Of a DNA stretch of 64,000 nt, positions 7,253 to 16,302 are shown piece by piece. Within the stretch, counting starts at the first letter, position 1. Each line of letters starts with the position of its first letter. Where the stretch lies: positions 1 to 64,000 of the forward strand of contig JBAXSE010000005.1 in the NCBI GenBank assembly GCA_037130845.1, given 5' to 3'. The notes below the pieces were generated by a model. That model made no database searches. It saw nothing but the letters and a program-made list of their open reading frames with translations, and was not told the DNA's origin. The stretch comes from 1-14-0-10-37-14 sp037130845 (GTDB lineage: Bacteria; Patescibacteriota; Patescibacteriia; Patescibacteriales; Patescibacteriaceae). A program made the position numbers and the translations under genes.

Positions 7253-8359
7253 ATGGGGTATTTGAAATCTAAGATCGGCTCGCCTGCCGGGTGGCTCAAA
7301 GGCGTTGATAGCTGGCTGTTGATTATTATCGGCTTGCTTTTAGCCTTCGGTCTAATGATGTTGGCCTCGGCCAGCTCGGTAGTGGCCTATGGCGCTACCG
7401 GTGATAGCTATTATTTTGTCAAAAGGCAGGCTCTGGCCATCTTGGTCGGATTGCCGCTTTTTTTTATTTTAGCCAAGTTTAATTACAAGCGTCTGCGCGA
7501 TGTCAGCTTGGTGTTTTTGGTGATTAATGTTTTGATTTTAGTTTTTGTCTTGATCTTCGGCAAGAGCGTTAATGGCACTCGCGGCTGGATCGGGCTCTTT
7601 GGTTATAATTACCAGCCTAGCGAAACTTTGAAATTTGTTTATCTGACCTATCTGGCGGCTGTCTTTTCTGGCCGCAATCAGCCCAAAGAGGCTTTCCGTA
7701 CTTTTATTATCAGCTTCGTGGTGGTTGGCTTGTTGATCGGGTTACAACCTGATATCGGCACTTTGTTTGTCTTGGCTGTCGCCTCGGTGGCTGTTTTGTT
7801 TGCGGCCAAGGTGCCATTAAAGTATCTCACGATTCTAATAACTTTAGGAGCGTTGGTTTTGGGCATTCTGGCTGTTGGATCTTCTCACCAGCGTGATCGT
7901 TTCCGCTGTCTGCTTGATTCGAACTACAGTCCTCGTGATAAATGTTATCAATTAAATCAATCTTTACTAGCTTTAGGCTCGGGCGGTTTCTTCGGCCGAG
8001 GCTTGGGCGAGAGCCGGCAAAAATTCTTGTATCTGCCCGAAGTGCAAAATGACTTTATTTTTGCTATAATAGGAGAAGAGATGGGCTTCTTATTTGCCGC
8101 CGGTGTCATAGTGCTTTATGCTTTGTTATTCTGGCGAGTGTATCTGATAGCGCAAGCCTCCAATGACCCCTTTGGCAAACTATTGGCTATCGGTTTTGTC
8201 TTTTGGATCTGCTTCCAGGCCTTGTTGAATATCGGCGGCATCGCGCGCGTTCTGCCGATGACGGGCGTGCCTCTGCCCTTTATCAGCTATGGCGGATCGT
8301 CGATGATCACGCTGTTGGCGGCGGCTGGGGTGCTGGTGAATATCAGCAGGGAAGGTTGA
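7253..8359 (+). CDS. ftsW: SEDS-family peptidoglycan polymerase, FtsW/RodA type
   Basis: A polytopic SEDS protein of 368 residues, the family that polymerises lipid II into glycan strands together with a class B PBP. The signature PFISYGGSSM lies near the C-terminus, and NGTRGWIGLFG plus QPSETLK occupy the usual central loop. Position between mraY and murG in a dcw-type cluster favours FtsW over RodA, though mreB is nearby. A short segment, RDRFRCLLDSN, replaces the usual RxRI/LxxFxxPW form in the periplasmic loop. An inverted hairpin repeat follows 11 bp past the stop. Confidence 0.93.
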   Translation: MGYLKSKIGSPAGWLKGVDSWLLIIIGLLLAFGLMMLASASSVVAYGATGDSYYFVKRQALAILVGLPLFFILAKFNYKRLRDVSLVFLVINVLILVFVLIFGKSVNGTRGWIGLFGYNYQPSETLKFVYLTYLAAVFSGRNQPKEAFRTFIISFVVVGLLIGLQPDIGTLFVLAVASVAVLFAAKVPLKYLTILITLGALVLGILAVGSSHQRDRFRCLLDSNYSPRDKCYQLNQSLLALGSGGFFGRGLGESRQKFLYLPEVQNDFIFAIIGEEMGFLFAAGVIVLYALLFWRVYLIAQASNDPFGKLLAIGFVFWICFQALLNIGGIARVLPMTGVPLPFISYGGSSMITLLAAAGVLVNISREG

Positions 8360-8365
8360 CGCTAG

Positions 8366-8415
8366 CATTTATCCCAGGTACTCCCTGGGATCTCCCCACG
8401 TGGGGTTAATGAGTA
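8366..8415 (-). repeat. Hairpin repeat family, inverted copy B
   Basis: Hairpin ATCCCAGGTACTCCCTGGG (with AT, 8371-8391) followed by CTCCCCACGTGGGG, itself a palindrome. The motif CTCCCCACG and, further on, GAGAGTCGCGA are shared with copy E. It lies just after the ftsW stop and faces copies C and D across the 8480 gene. Confidence 0.75.
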
Positions 8416-8479
8416 ATTGCATAAGGCGTGATGAGAGTCGCGATGATAAAATCTCGGAATCAAAAATATTTAAAATTCA

Positions 8480-10018
8480 ATGCTTATGAAAAATTTAATT
8501 TTGCTGTTATCCATTTTTGCCATAACGCCTTTTTTTGCCCTCGCCAACGAGTCTTATGATTTCAATAGAGAAGATTGTAAGATTGCTCCGAATGGCAGCT
8601 CTTATAATTGTTTAACGGTAAAAGTAAATGACGCCCAAAGTGAAGTCACACAAAAACTATATTTTAATAACGTGCTCCAAAAAACCGTCGTGACATCGTG
8701 GGAGGATTATGGAAATAGGGCGGGCATTAATATGGGTTTGGGAGATTATAGCCAGGACTCTGCTAGATTTGTCTATAGAGAATACGATTTTAAAAAAAAT
8801 TCTATACAAATATTTGTTAACAATAAATTATTAGGTAGTTTACCCATTAACGATTCATCGACGAACTCATGCGGGCCGAATATTACTTGGGACCAAAAAC
8901 ATTATTTTTATTGTGTGCCGGAGGCTGAGAGCAGTGAAATAAAAAAGGTGTACTTCGACGGACAGTTGTTGCCTTATAAAACAAAGGATTTTTTCCTTGA
9001 AAGTTTTAATTATGCAAATAGAAGTTACTTTGTTTATGCAGCCACAGATGGAAAAGGCAAGCAATTCATTGTTATTAATGGCAAAGCGTCTGATAATAAG
9101 TATGATAAGATTGATTATATTTATTTTGGTGACTTTAAAAAGAGTCTTGATTATGGATTCTGGGCAGAAAAAGACGGCAAAAGATTTTTTGTTTACAATG
9201 ATAAAGAAGTATTGACTGATAAATTTGATGCAAAAGAATTTTTTAATCAAAGCGATCTTGATGATAGAATATTATGGCAGTTTCCTGTTATTTCAACTAC
9301 TAACGCGATAAACAGAGCAGACTATAATACTCCGTCTATAAATTTCGACACCAAGACGGTAAACTTTAAAGTTTTTAATAATAATCAGATCAAGTATTAT
9401 TCAAATAAAAAAGTTGTTAAGACGGTAAAAGATGTAAAAAGCCTAGACAAGAATAAATATTATTTTAATGATAAACCTTTGCAGGGTACATATGATTATA
9501 AGACTTGTGTGGTAAAATCTGATAACAAGGATTATTATTGTGTCGGCAGTAAGCCGGGAGATGAAACAAATGAAGGTTATAAATATCTTTTAACAAAGAA
9601 CAAGGCTATCACTTTTGATGAATTGGCTGGAAAGTATCCAGCTGGTAAAGGCGCATATTATTGCCATTCGCGTTCTGAGATTTATAATTATAATAATGAG
9701 CTAGGAATACAATTTTCTTGCGACATAAAAGGTTCTAGGACGCCAGAAGCAGCGTTAATTTATGGTGACGAGCATGTTAATTTTGTTTATAATGGCAAAA
9801 CTGTAGAAGTGGACAAAAGTAATTCTAATGCGAGCGCGAAGTTTTATTCGAATAATAACAAGATCGCGACTTTTTATTACGATACGCATATGTTGTATAT
9901 AGATAATGTTCTTAAGGTAGAGAACGTAATTGCAGTTAGTTATAATTCTACGAAAAATGCGATATATTATCTCCAATCCGTCAATGGAACCAAGGTTATA
10001 AAAAATATGAAATTTTAA
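8480..10018 (+). CDS. AT-rich secreted protein of unknown function, bracketed by hairpin repeats
   Basis: A 512-residue protein with a signal peptide (LILLLSIFAITPFFALA, cleavage near residue 24). The start could also be the ATG 6 bp downstream. The mature part is Asn-, Lys- and Tyr-rich, with repeating segments of the type DGKxFxVxNxK and KxxYFDG/YFNDK, suggestive of a beta-propeller or beta-repeat fold. A few Cys pairs could form disulfides. It is much more AT-rich than the wall genes on either side and interrupts the ftsW-murG junction. Facing repeats B and C/D flank it. Recent acquisition is inferred. No enzymatic motif was seen. Confidence 0.8.
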   Translation: MLMKNLILLLSIFAITPFFALANESYDFNREDCKIAPNGSSYNCLTVKVNDAQSEVTQKLYFNNVLQKTVVTSWEDYGNRAGINMGLGDYSQDSARFVYREYDFKKNSIQIFVNNKLLGSLPINDSSTNSCGPNITWDQKHYFYCVPEAESSEIKKVYFDGQLLPYKTKDFFLESFNYANRSYFVYAATDGKGKQFIVINGKASDNKYDKIDYIYFGDFKKSLDYGFWAEKDGKRFFVYNDKEVLTDKFDAKEFFNQSDLDDRILWQFPVISTTNAINRADYNTPSINFDTKTVNFKVFNNNQIKYYSNKKVVKTVKDVKSLDKNKYYFNDKPLQGTYDYKTCVVKSDNKDYYCVGSKPGDETNEGYKYLLTKNKAITFDELAGKYPAGKGAYYCHSRSEIYNYNNELGIQFSCDIKGSRTPEAALIYGDEHVNFVYNGKTVEVDKSNSNASAKFYSNNNKIATFYYDTHMLYIDNVLKVENVIAVSYNSTKNAIYYLQSVNGTKVIKNMKF

Positions 10019-10086
10019 TAATTGATATTGCGGAGGATTTAAGTATTTTAATGTTCAGAGAAGAAATACATATAGACTAATTTTTT

Positions 10087-10171
10087 GTTATCGGAAAGTT
10101 ATTAGATAGATAGTTTATATTTCTTGGTATTATGTATCTAGGAGATCTCCTGGAGTACAGGGGATGAATAC
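10087..10171 (+). repeat. Hairpin repeat family, direct copy C
   Basis: Begins TTATCGGAAAGTTATTAGA as in copy A and ends GGAGATCTCCTGGAGTACAG then GGGATGAATA. The loop GGAGTAC links it to F and to the inverted copies. It lies 20 bp before copy D. Confidence 0.75.
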
Positions 10172-10189
10172 TTGGAGGACGAATATTAA

Positions 10190-10271
10190 TTGATTGGAAA
10201 GTTTTTATAAAGATTGTACAATTTTCTTGTAGTTACATATCTGGGAGACCTCCGTGTTCACGGAGGTAAAC
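10190..10271 (+). repeat. Hairpin repeat family, direct copy D (murG leader)
   Basis: Begins TTGATTGGAAAGTTTTT and ends with ACCTCCGTGTTCACGGAGGT (10248-10267), almost identical to copy A. The terminal GGAGGT is the murG Shine-Dalgarno, 14 bp before the ATG. Confidence 0.8.
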
Positions 10272-10281
10272 TCAAAACACA

Positions 10282-11358
10282 ATGAAAAAAGTTTTACTTA
10301 CAGGAGGCGGAACACTCGGTTCGGTGGTGCCGTTGATTGCTTTGGCTGAGGAGCTGGGCAATCGTTGCCAGTATTATTGGCTGGGTACGGCCGAGGGGCC
10401 CGAGCGGGCGGTGGTGACGGATGCCGGCATCAGCTTCCAGGCGATTCGTGCCGGCAAGTTGCGGCGCTATTTGCATTGGCGCAATTTTGTCGATCCTTTT
10501 TTGAGTATGGCCGGCTTCGTGCAAGCTTGGCAGTTTTGCCGCAAGTGGAAGCCGGATCTGGTGGTTAGCGCCGGTGGGTTTGTGGCGGTGCCCGTCGTCT
10601 GGGCGGCCAAAATGTGTGGAGCCAAAGTATTGTTGTATCAATTGGATGTGCGTCCGGGATTGGCCAATCGGCTGTGTTTAAAAGCGGCGAACAAAGTAGC
10701 GGTCGTCTGGCCGCAAACCAAGGCCTTCTTTGGCGACAAGGCGGTTTTGGGTCGAGCTCAAGTGCGTCGAGCGTTGCATGTGCAGGCTAGACAGACGGAT
10801 GCGGCGGGCTTCAAGCAGCAATTTAGCCTGCGCGTGGAGCTGCCTTTAGTCTTAGTGACTGGCGGCGGTACCGGCGCGCAAGGATTGAATAAATTATTGA
10901 TAGAAACTTTGCCGGATCTGATTGGCAATTGCGTGGTGTTGCACGCCACAGGCAAAGGCCGCGGGTTATCAGGCCAGCCCGATACGCCCGACTATCGAGC
11001 AATAGACTTTTTATCTCAAGAACAGATGGCGCAGGCGTTAGCGGTTAGCGCTGTGGTGGTCAGCCGCGCCGGCATGGGCACGCTCAGCGAGCTGTCTTAT
11101 TCGGCCAAGCCAGTTATCTTGGTGCCTTTGCCAGATTCACACCAAGAAGAAAATGCCGATCTGGTGGTCAAAGCTGAGGCGGCTATTTTAATCAAGCAAG
11201 GCAGCGACCCGCAAAAATTGGCTCAAGCGATTTTATTGTTTATCCGCAAGCAGCCCGACGCGCAAGAGTTGGGCGATAGACTAAAAAAACTGCTCTCCGG
11301 CGAGGAGGGCAGTAGTTTAACTAAATTAGCCTTGGATTTACTTCATGAAGGCTTGTAG
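10282..11358 (+). CDS. murG: UDP-GlcNAc:lipid I N-acetylglucosaminyltransferase MurG
   Basis: Peripheral membrane GT28 enzyme that adds GlcNAc to lipid I, making lipid II. The 358 residues show two Rossmann halves. The N-terminal loop reads TGGGTLGSVVPLIALAEEL, a variant of the canonical GGTGGHxxPAxA in which the GGH is lost. The second half begins VTGGGTGAQGLNKL. The nucleotide-binding region SRAGMGTLSELSYSAKP and LPDSHQEENA are conserved. The start is fixed by GGAGGT inside hairpin copy D. The end overlaps a convergent gene by 21 bp. Confidence 0.92.
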   Translation: MKKVLLTGGGTLGSVVPLIALAEELGNRCQYYWLGTAEGPERAVVTDAGISFQAIRAGKLRRYLHWRNFVDPFLSMAGFVQAWQFCRKWKPDLVVSAGGFVAVPVVWAAKMCGAKVLLYQLDVRPGLANRLCLKAANKVAVVWPQTKAFFGDKAVLGRAQVRRALHVQARQTDAAGFKQQFSLRVELPLVLVTGGGTGAQGLNKLLIETLPDLIGNCVVLHATGKGRGLSGQPDTPDYRAIDFLSQEQMAQALAVSAVVVSRAGMGTLSELSYSAKPVILVPLPDSHQEENADLVVKAEAAILIKQGSDPQKLAQAILLFIRKQPDAQELGDRLKKLLSGEEGSSLTKLALDLLHEGL

Positions 11359-11739
11359 TCTGGTAAAAACATCGATTAAAAGAGCTAGGCCGGAGGAGAC
11401 GAATATAACAATATAGTTCCACTGAGCTTTGGATGATTGGAGGCTCTTGAGAGTATAGGATAACACTTCGCGATCTTCGATGCTGAGTGTTTTTTGTTTG
11501 TCAATTTTTTCGATTAGGCCGACCTGCTTGATCATTTCTAATCTTTTATTTTCGATATTGTAGCGATGAGCGAAATACCAGATAAAGCAGATGGTGCCGA
11601 TATACCAGACTAGATCGGACCAGAAATGGCTAGGTAGCTTGTTGAGAAAAATCAAAATGCGATAGGCAATGGTGGCGACAACGCCGACCCAGAAAACCAG
11701 GTCGCGATAAAATTTAGAATGGGTTTGTGGTTGGATCAT
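11338..11739 (-). CDS. Small membrane protein of unknown function
   Basis: A 133-residue protein if read from the ATG at 11739; an ATG at 11754 overlaps the proposed -10 box and would lie before the transcript start. Two N-terminal hydrophobic helices (VFWVGVVATIAYRILIFL and VWYIGTICFIWYF), a charged central helical region, and a third helix near the C-terminus (VIFVSSGLALLIDVF). It is convergent with murG and overlaps its 3' end by 21 bp. No family was recognised. Confidence 0.7.
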   Translation of the reverse strand: MIQPQTHSKFYRDLVFWVGVVATIAYRILIFLNKLPSHFWSDLVWYIGTICFIWYFAHRYNIENKRLEMIKQVGLIEKIDKQKTLSIEDREVLSYTLKSLQSSKAQWNYIVIFVSSGLALLIDVFTRLQAFMK

Positions 11740-11752
11740 ATATTTTTTTGTC

Positions 11753-11781
11753 ATTATATCATACACGTAAATAATGGCCAA
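11753..11781 (-). promoter_or_regulatory. Promoter of the 11338 gene
   Basis: On the minus strand TTGGCC (11781-11776), a 17-bp spacer and TATAAT (11758-11753). The leader to the ATG at 11739 would be only about 7 bases. Confidence 0.55.
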
Positions 11782-11965
11782 ATGCCAAACCGCCTCTCTC
11801 TAAGTGTAATTACGCAAGGGGGTGATTAATAGCTAGGTGAAGTCGGGAAATAGGTATAAAGACGTGAAAAAACTCCATTTTTTGTTGTTTGTCGTTGTGA
11901 TTTAGTTATTTTTACTATTAGTTGACTAAATGCTTTAAAATACATACAATATAGCGGTAAAAAAT

Positions 11966-13345
11966 ATGGATTTGAATAAAGTAAAACTAGCTTATTTTAT
12001 CGGTATTAAGGGCGTCGGCATGACTATGTTGGCGGAGTTTTTGGCTAACCTGGGGGTCCAGATTGCCGGTTCTGATGTGGATGAGCCATTTATTACCGAT
12101 GCTGTCATAGCTAAAATCGGCGCGCGTGTGAATATAGGCTTTAAGGCCGAAAACATTCCGGCTGATGCAGACTTGATTATCTATTCAACGGCTTATAATG
12201 ATAATAATCCGGAAGTGGCTGCAGCCAAGGCTTCGGGCAGAATGACATTGACATATGCCGAGGCAATGGCCAAAGTTTTTAATTATCGCTATGGCATCGC
12301 GGTCTGCGGATCGCATGGCAAGACGACGGTGACTGCCTGGCTGGGCTATGTGTTGGACAAAGCGGGGCTCAAGCCGAGCGTGATGGTTGGGTCAACTGTA
12401 CCGCAATTCGGCGGCGCCGGCCTCTATGGCGAATCTGATTATCTGGTGATTGAGGCTGATGAATACCAGAATAAATTGCAATATTTTGAACCCAAAGCGG
12501 TGTTGTTGAATAATATCGATTTTGATCATCCTGATTTCTATCCAGATTTGGCTAGCTACGAAGATGTTTTTGCAAAATTTGTGGCTAAGATACCGGTCAA
12601 GGGCTGGCTGGTAGCTAATTTTAGCGACCAGACTATAAAGCGAGTGGCTGTCGGCCTGAAATGCAGGGTGGTTAGCTATGGTTTGGCCGATAGCGGGGCC
12701 GATCTGGTGGCCAGCGAACTGGCAGTGCAGGCCGGCAAGCAGTATTTCCGCGTGACGATGAATGGCGACGATCTGGGAGTGTTTAATTGCCAGTTGGTCG
12801 GCCAGCATAATGTACTCAATGCCATGGCGGTGATTGCCGCTGCTTTGGAACTCGGCGTAGAGCTCTTGGCTTTGCGTCAGGCTTTGGCAGACTTTAGCGG
12901 GACAACCAGACGTTTGGAATTTCGCGGTGAATATCAAGGCGCGCGCCTCTATGATGATTATGCGCACCATCCGACCGAGATCAAGGCGACTATATCAGCT
13001 TTGCGTGACTTGTTTCCTGAGCGTAAACTAGTGGTCGTTTTTCATCCGCATACTTTTACCCGCACCAAGGCGCTTTTTGCCGATTTTGCCGCTGCTTTGA
13101 GCCTGGTAGACCGATTGGCTTTATTGGATATTTTCGGCTCCGCTCGCGAGCAACAGGGCGGAGTTTCCAGTACAGAGTTATTGGAAGCGGTGCATCGACT
13201 AAAGCCTGAACTGCCGGCCGAACTGGTATCGACGGTTGGCGAAGTGCCCGCATGGCTGAAGGCTAATCTGCAGGGCGGTGAAATTGTTGTCTTGATGGGC
13301 GCCGGCGATATCTTTCGAGCTGCTGACGCGGTATTAGCCGAATAA
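11966..13345 (+). CDS. murC: UDP-N-acetylmuramate--L-alanine ligase MurC
   Basis: Cytoplasmic ATP-dependent ligase that adds L-Ala to UDP-MurNAc. The 459 residues show the three Mur-ligase domains: an N-terminal UDP-binding Rossmann domain with YFIGIKGVGMTMLAEFL, a central domain with the P-loop CGSHGKTTVTAW near residue 114, and a C-terminal domain with the MurC signature DDYAHHPTEIKAT near residue 330. The glycine loop carries Lys (GIKGVGM) where GIGGxGM is usual. murB follows after 3 bp. The 185 bp upstream contain only AT-rich sequence with TATAAT-like words and no firm promoter. Confidence 0.94.
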   Translation: MDLNKVKLAYFIGIKGVGMTMLAEFLANLGVQIAGSDVDEPFITDAVIAKIGARVNIGFKAENIPADADLIIYSTAYNDNNPEVAAAKASGRMTLTYAEAMAKVFNYRYGIAVCGSHGKTTVTAWLGYVLDKAGLKPSVMVGSTVPQFGGAGLYGESDYLVIEADEYQNKLQYFEPKAVLLNNIDFDHPDFYPDLASYEDVFAKFVAKIPVKGWLVANFSDQTIKRVAVGLKCRVVSYGLADSGADLVASELAVQAGKQYFRVTMNGDDLGVFNCQLVGQHNVLNAMAVIAAALELGVELLALRQALADFSGTTRRLEFRGEYQGARLYDDYAHHPTEIKATISALRDLFPERKLVVVFHPHTFTRTKALFADFAAALSLVDRLALLDIFGSAREQQGGVSSTELLEAVHRLKPELPAELVSTVGEVPAWLKANLQGGEIVVLMGAGDIFRAADAVLAE

Positions 13346-13348
13346 TTT

Positions 13349-14287
13349 ATGAATTGGATAGACAAAATAGAAAAAAATAAAAGTTTAAAAGAACTAACTA
13401 CATGGAAAATCGGCGGACTAGCCGATTATTTTGCGTTAATCGAGTCAGTGGAGGAGCTGGAACAGGCGGCTGCCTGGGCCAAGAGCAAAGAATTACCGAT
13501 CTTTATTTTGGGCGGCGGCAGTAATTTGTTGATCAGTGATGAAGGTTTTAGGGGGTTGGTATTAAAAATTGCCAATCGAGATTTAAGCATGGCTGGTAAT
13601 AAACTAACCGTTGGGGCCGGTGTAAACTTGCAAGTTGCGGTTCAGGCGGCAATCGAAGCCGGTTTGGGCGGACTGGAATGGGCGCAAGGCATTCCTGGCT
13701 TGATTGGCGGAGCGGTGCGCGGCAATGCGAGCGCTTATGGCGGCGAAACGAAAGATTGCCTGGAGCGAGTATGTTTTTTTGATCTAAGCAGCGGTGAATG
13801 GCAAGAATTATCGGCTATTGAATGCCAGTTAACTTACCGCAGCAGCCTATTTAAACAAAATAATAATCTGGTTATCTGGCAAGCCGTTTTTGCATTGACG
13901 CCAGCCAAGACGGTTGAACTGCGAGCTAAGGCCCTGGCTATCGCGCTTAAAAGATTGGCCAGAGTGCCCAGTGAACCAAGCGCCGGTTCGGTTTTTCAAA
14001 ATTTATTGATTGCCGAGCTGCCTCCGTCGGCTTCGGAGCTGATTGGCCGCTATAGCGAGCAGATTAAGGGCGGTAAATTGGCGTGCGGCTTAGTAATAGA
14101 AGAGCTGGGCTTTAAAGGCCGTGGTGTCGGCGGCGCGCTAGTGAGCCAGCGCCATGCCAATATAATTGTTAATGTGGGCCAAGCAACAGCCGCGGAGGTA
14201 CTAGTATTGCTGGCGCAAATTAAGACGGCAGCTTTTGACCGTTATGGGCTGGAATTGATAGAGGAAGTTGAAAAGGTTGGCTTTTGA
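13349..14287 (+). CDS. murB: UDP-N-acetylenolpyruvoylglucosamine reductase MurB
   Basis: FAD enzyme that reduces the enolpyruvyl group with NADPH to form UDP-MurNAc. The 312-residue protein has FAD-binding segments LGGGSNLLISD (near 56) and GLEWAQGIPGLIGGAVRGNASAYG (near 113, written here in its two conserved parts), YRSSLF, and PSAGSVFQN with the catalytic serine. Its short length and the YRSSLF-type segment suit a type II MurB. It follows murC by 3 bp, so the two are one transcript, ending at the terminator at 14313. Confidence 0.93.
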   Translation: MNWIDKIEKNKSLKELTTWKIGGLADYFALIESVEELEQAAAWAKSKELPIFILGGGSNLLISDEGFRGLVLKIANRDLSMAGNKLTVGAGVNLQVAVQAAIEAGLGGLEWAQGIPGLIGGAVRGNASAYGGETKDCLERVCFFDLSSGEWQELSAIECQLTYRSSLFKQNNNLVIWQAVFALTPAKTVELRAKALAIALKRLARVPSEPSAGSVFQNLLIAELPPSASELIGRYSEQIKGGKLACGLVIEELGFKGRGVGGALVSQRHANIIVNVGQATAAEVLVLLAQIKTAAFDRYGLELIEEVEKVGF

Positions 14288-14312
14288 TATTTGTTAAAAC
14301 CTGTTATAATTA

Positions 14313-14342
14313 TAGAGGCAAACTTAGAGGCCTCTATTTTTT
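14313..14342 (+). terminator. Terminator after murB
   Basis: TAGAGGC and GCCTCTA stem with a 10-base loop, followed by six T. Confidence 0.8.
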
Positions 14343-14396
14343 GTGCAGAACGGGGTTGATTTTTTGCTTTCCGTGATAAGCTATAAACTCATATAT

Positions 14397-16301
14397 ATGT
14401 TTAAAAAGAAAAAGTTTTATTTAATTCTTGGACTATTGTTGTTGGCCGGAGTCGGTTATTGGCGCTGGCAGGTATCGCGCCAGCCAAAGATTGAATACAG
14501 CACGGCCAAAGTAATTAAGGGACAATTGGTCCAAACGGTATCTGAGACAGGGTCAGTGACGCCCTTAAATGAATTGCAATTGAACTTTCAATCATCGGGC
14601 AAGATTGCGTCTATCAATGTTAAGGTTGGCGATCAGATTAAAAAGGATCAACCTTTAGCCGCTTTAGACGCGGTTGATTTGCAAATCAGGCTTAATCAAG
14701 CCGAGGCTCAGCTAGCCGCTTCTCAAGCCAGCCTCAATAAGCTATTGGCGGGAGCAGCGGGTGTAGATTTGAATGTCAGTCAGGCGAGCGTTAATTCGGC
14801 TCAGGCTGCTGCTGATTCTGCCAAGGCCGATCTAGGGCAAGTGGACCAGACTACTCTGGAGGCGGTTAAGCAAGCGCAAAAGAATTTAGATGATTTAAGA
14901 GGCTTGGCCGGAGTGGTTACGCCGCTTGCGCAGTCAATTAATCAGGCGTCTACCAATCTGGATAATGCCAAAAGGACTTACCGACAAAACATTGATTCTT
15001 CTTTGTCTTCTTTGTTTACTGCGGTAAAAAATAAACTTCCTTTGGCTGATTCCGCTCTTGATTCTATCGATCGTGTGTTAACTGACCAGGATGCGCAGAA
15101 TCTATTAAGCGTAAGGGATGCCCAGGCGTTATCTAATACTCGTAATGATTATAATTTGGCGCGGACACTGGCGGCCTCGGCAAAACTGGCTGCTTCATCT
15201 ATGCAATCAGGCCAAGAGACCAGCGTTCGCCAAGTTTATGATACGGTTTATCCTGCTCTAAACACTACTTTTACAGCATTAAATGACTGTTTTAATGCAT
15301 TGCAGGCTAGTATAGTCGGCGGAAACTTTAGCCAAACAGATTTGGATACTTTTAAAAATACAATTAGCGCTCAGATAACTGCCGTCAGTAACGCTGTCAG
15401 TTCTTTGGAAGCAGCTCATCAGAGTTTGGACAATGCGTCGCTGGCGTACACTACTAACGTTTCGGCAGCTCAAAATTCATTGGCTCAAGCCCAGGCTTCC
15501 TGGAATGATGCCCTTACAAAATCCTCCGATGCCCTGCATTCGGCGCAGTTGTCGCGTGAGCATCAATTATCTATCGGCCAGTCACAGGTCCAGGCGGCCT
15601 TTAAAGCCTTGCAAGTGGCTCAGGCTCAATATAATAAGCTGGTGGCAGCCGCGCGTCCCGAGGATGTAGACTTAGCTAGAGCCCAATTGCGCCAAAGCCA
15701 AGCAAGCTTGGATTTAATAAGAAACCAGCTGGCCAACAATCAGATTATCGCGCCTGTTGATGGCGTCATTACCGAAGTTAATTATAAAGTGGGCGAACAG
15801 ACAGCCGTCGGCCAGCCAGCCTTTAAGATGATCGCCAAAGATGGCTATGAAGTTGAGATTGATGTGGCTGAAACCGATATCGCAAAGATCAAAGTCCATG
15901 ATGTCGCCACTATTACCCTTGATGCCTACGGCGATAGCGTTAAATTGTCAGGCTCGGTGGTTTCGGTTGAGCCGGCTGCTACTATTATTCAAGGAGTTAT
16001 CTATTACAAGGTCAAGATTGACTTTGTAGGAGGACAAGTCGCCATTAAGCCCAGTATGACCGCTACCGCCTCTATCGCTACCGCTTCTAAAGACAATGTC
16101 CTCTATGTGCCGGCGAGGGCTGTGTTGGATAATAACGGCCAGAAATACGTCCGTGTTTTAGCGAATGGAGCTGTTGTTGAAAAAAATGTAACCGTCGGCT
16201 TGTCCGGTGATGACGGATTATTGGAAATATTAACCGGATTGAATGAAGGCGAGGAGGCGGTGACTTTTGTTAAGAATAGCGCCACGGCCTCAGGCAAATA
16301 A
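14397..16301 (+). CDS. MacA/HlyD-type periplasmic adaptor of an ABC exporter
   Basis: Membrane-fusion (adaptor) subunit that links a MacB-type ABC transporter to the envelope. From the ATG at 14397 it has 634 residues; an upstream in-frame GTG at 14343 is rejected because it adds a polar stretch before the membrane anchor. An N-terminal helix (YLILGLLLLAGVGYW) is followed by a lipoyl half-motif (SSGKIASINVKVGDQIKKDQPLAALD), a very long Ala/Gln-rich coiled coil (about 90-430), the second lipoyl half (NQIIAPVDGVITEVNYKVGEQ, shortened here), and beta-barrel domains. The coiled coil is longer than in typical MacA. The ATPase gene follows after 1 bp. Confidence 0.85.
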   Translation: MFKKKKFYLILGLLLLAGVGYWRWQVSRQPKIEYSTAKVIKGQLVQTVSETGSVTPLNELQLNFQSSGKIASINVKVGDQIKKDQPLAALDAVDLQIRLNQAEAQLAASQASLNKLLAGAAGVDLNVSQASVNSAQAAADSAKADLGQVDQTTLEAVKQAQKNLDDLRGLAGVVTPLAQSINQASTNLDNAKRTYRQNIDSSLSSLFTAVKNKLPLADSALDSIDRVLTDQDAQNLLSVRDAQALSNTRNDYNLARTLAASAKLAASSMQSGQETSVRQVYDTVYPALNTTFTALNDCFNALQASIVGGNFSQTDLDTFKNTISAQITAVSNAVSSLEAAHQSLDNASLAYTTNVSAAQNSLAQAQASWNDALTKSSDALHSAQLSREHQLSIGQSQVQAAFKALQVAQAQYNKLVAAARPEDVDLARAQLRQSQASLDLIRNQLANNQIIAPVDGVITEVNYKVGEQTAVGQPAFKMIAKDGYEVEIDVAETDIAKIKVHDVATITLDAYGDSVKLSGSVVSVEPAATIIQGVIYYKVKIDFVGGQVAIKPSMTATASIATASKDNVLYVPARAVLDNNGQKYVRVLANGAVVEKNVTVGLSGDDGLLEILTGLNEGEEAVTFVKNSATASGK

Positions 16302-16302
16302 T

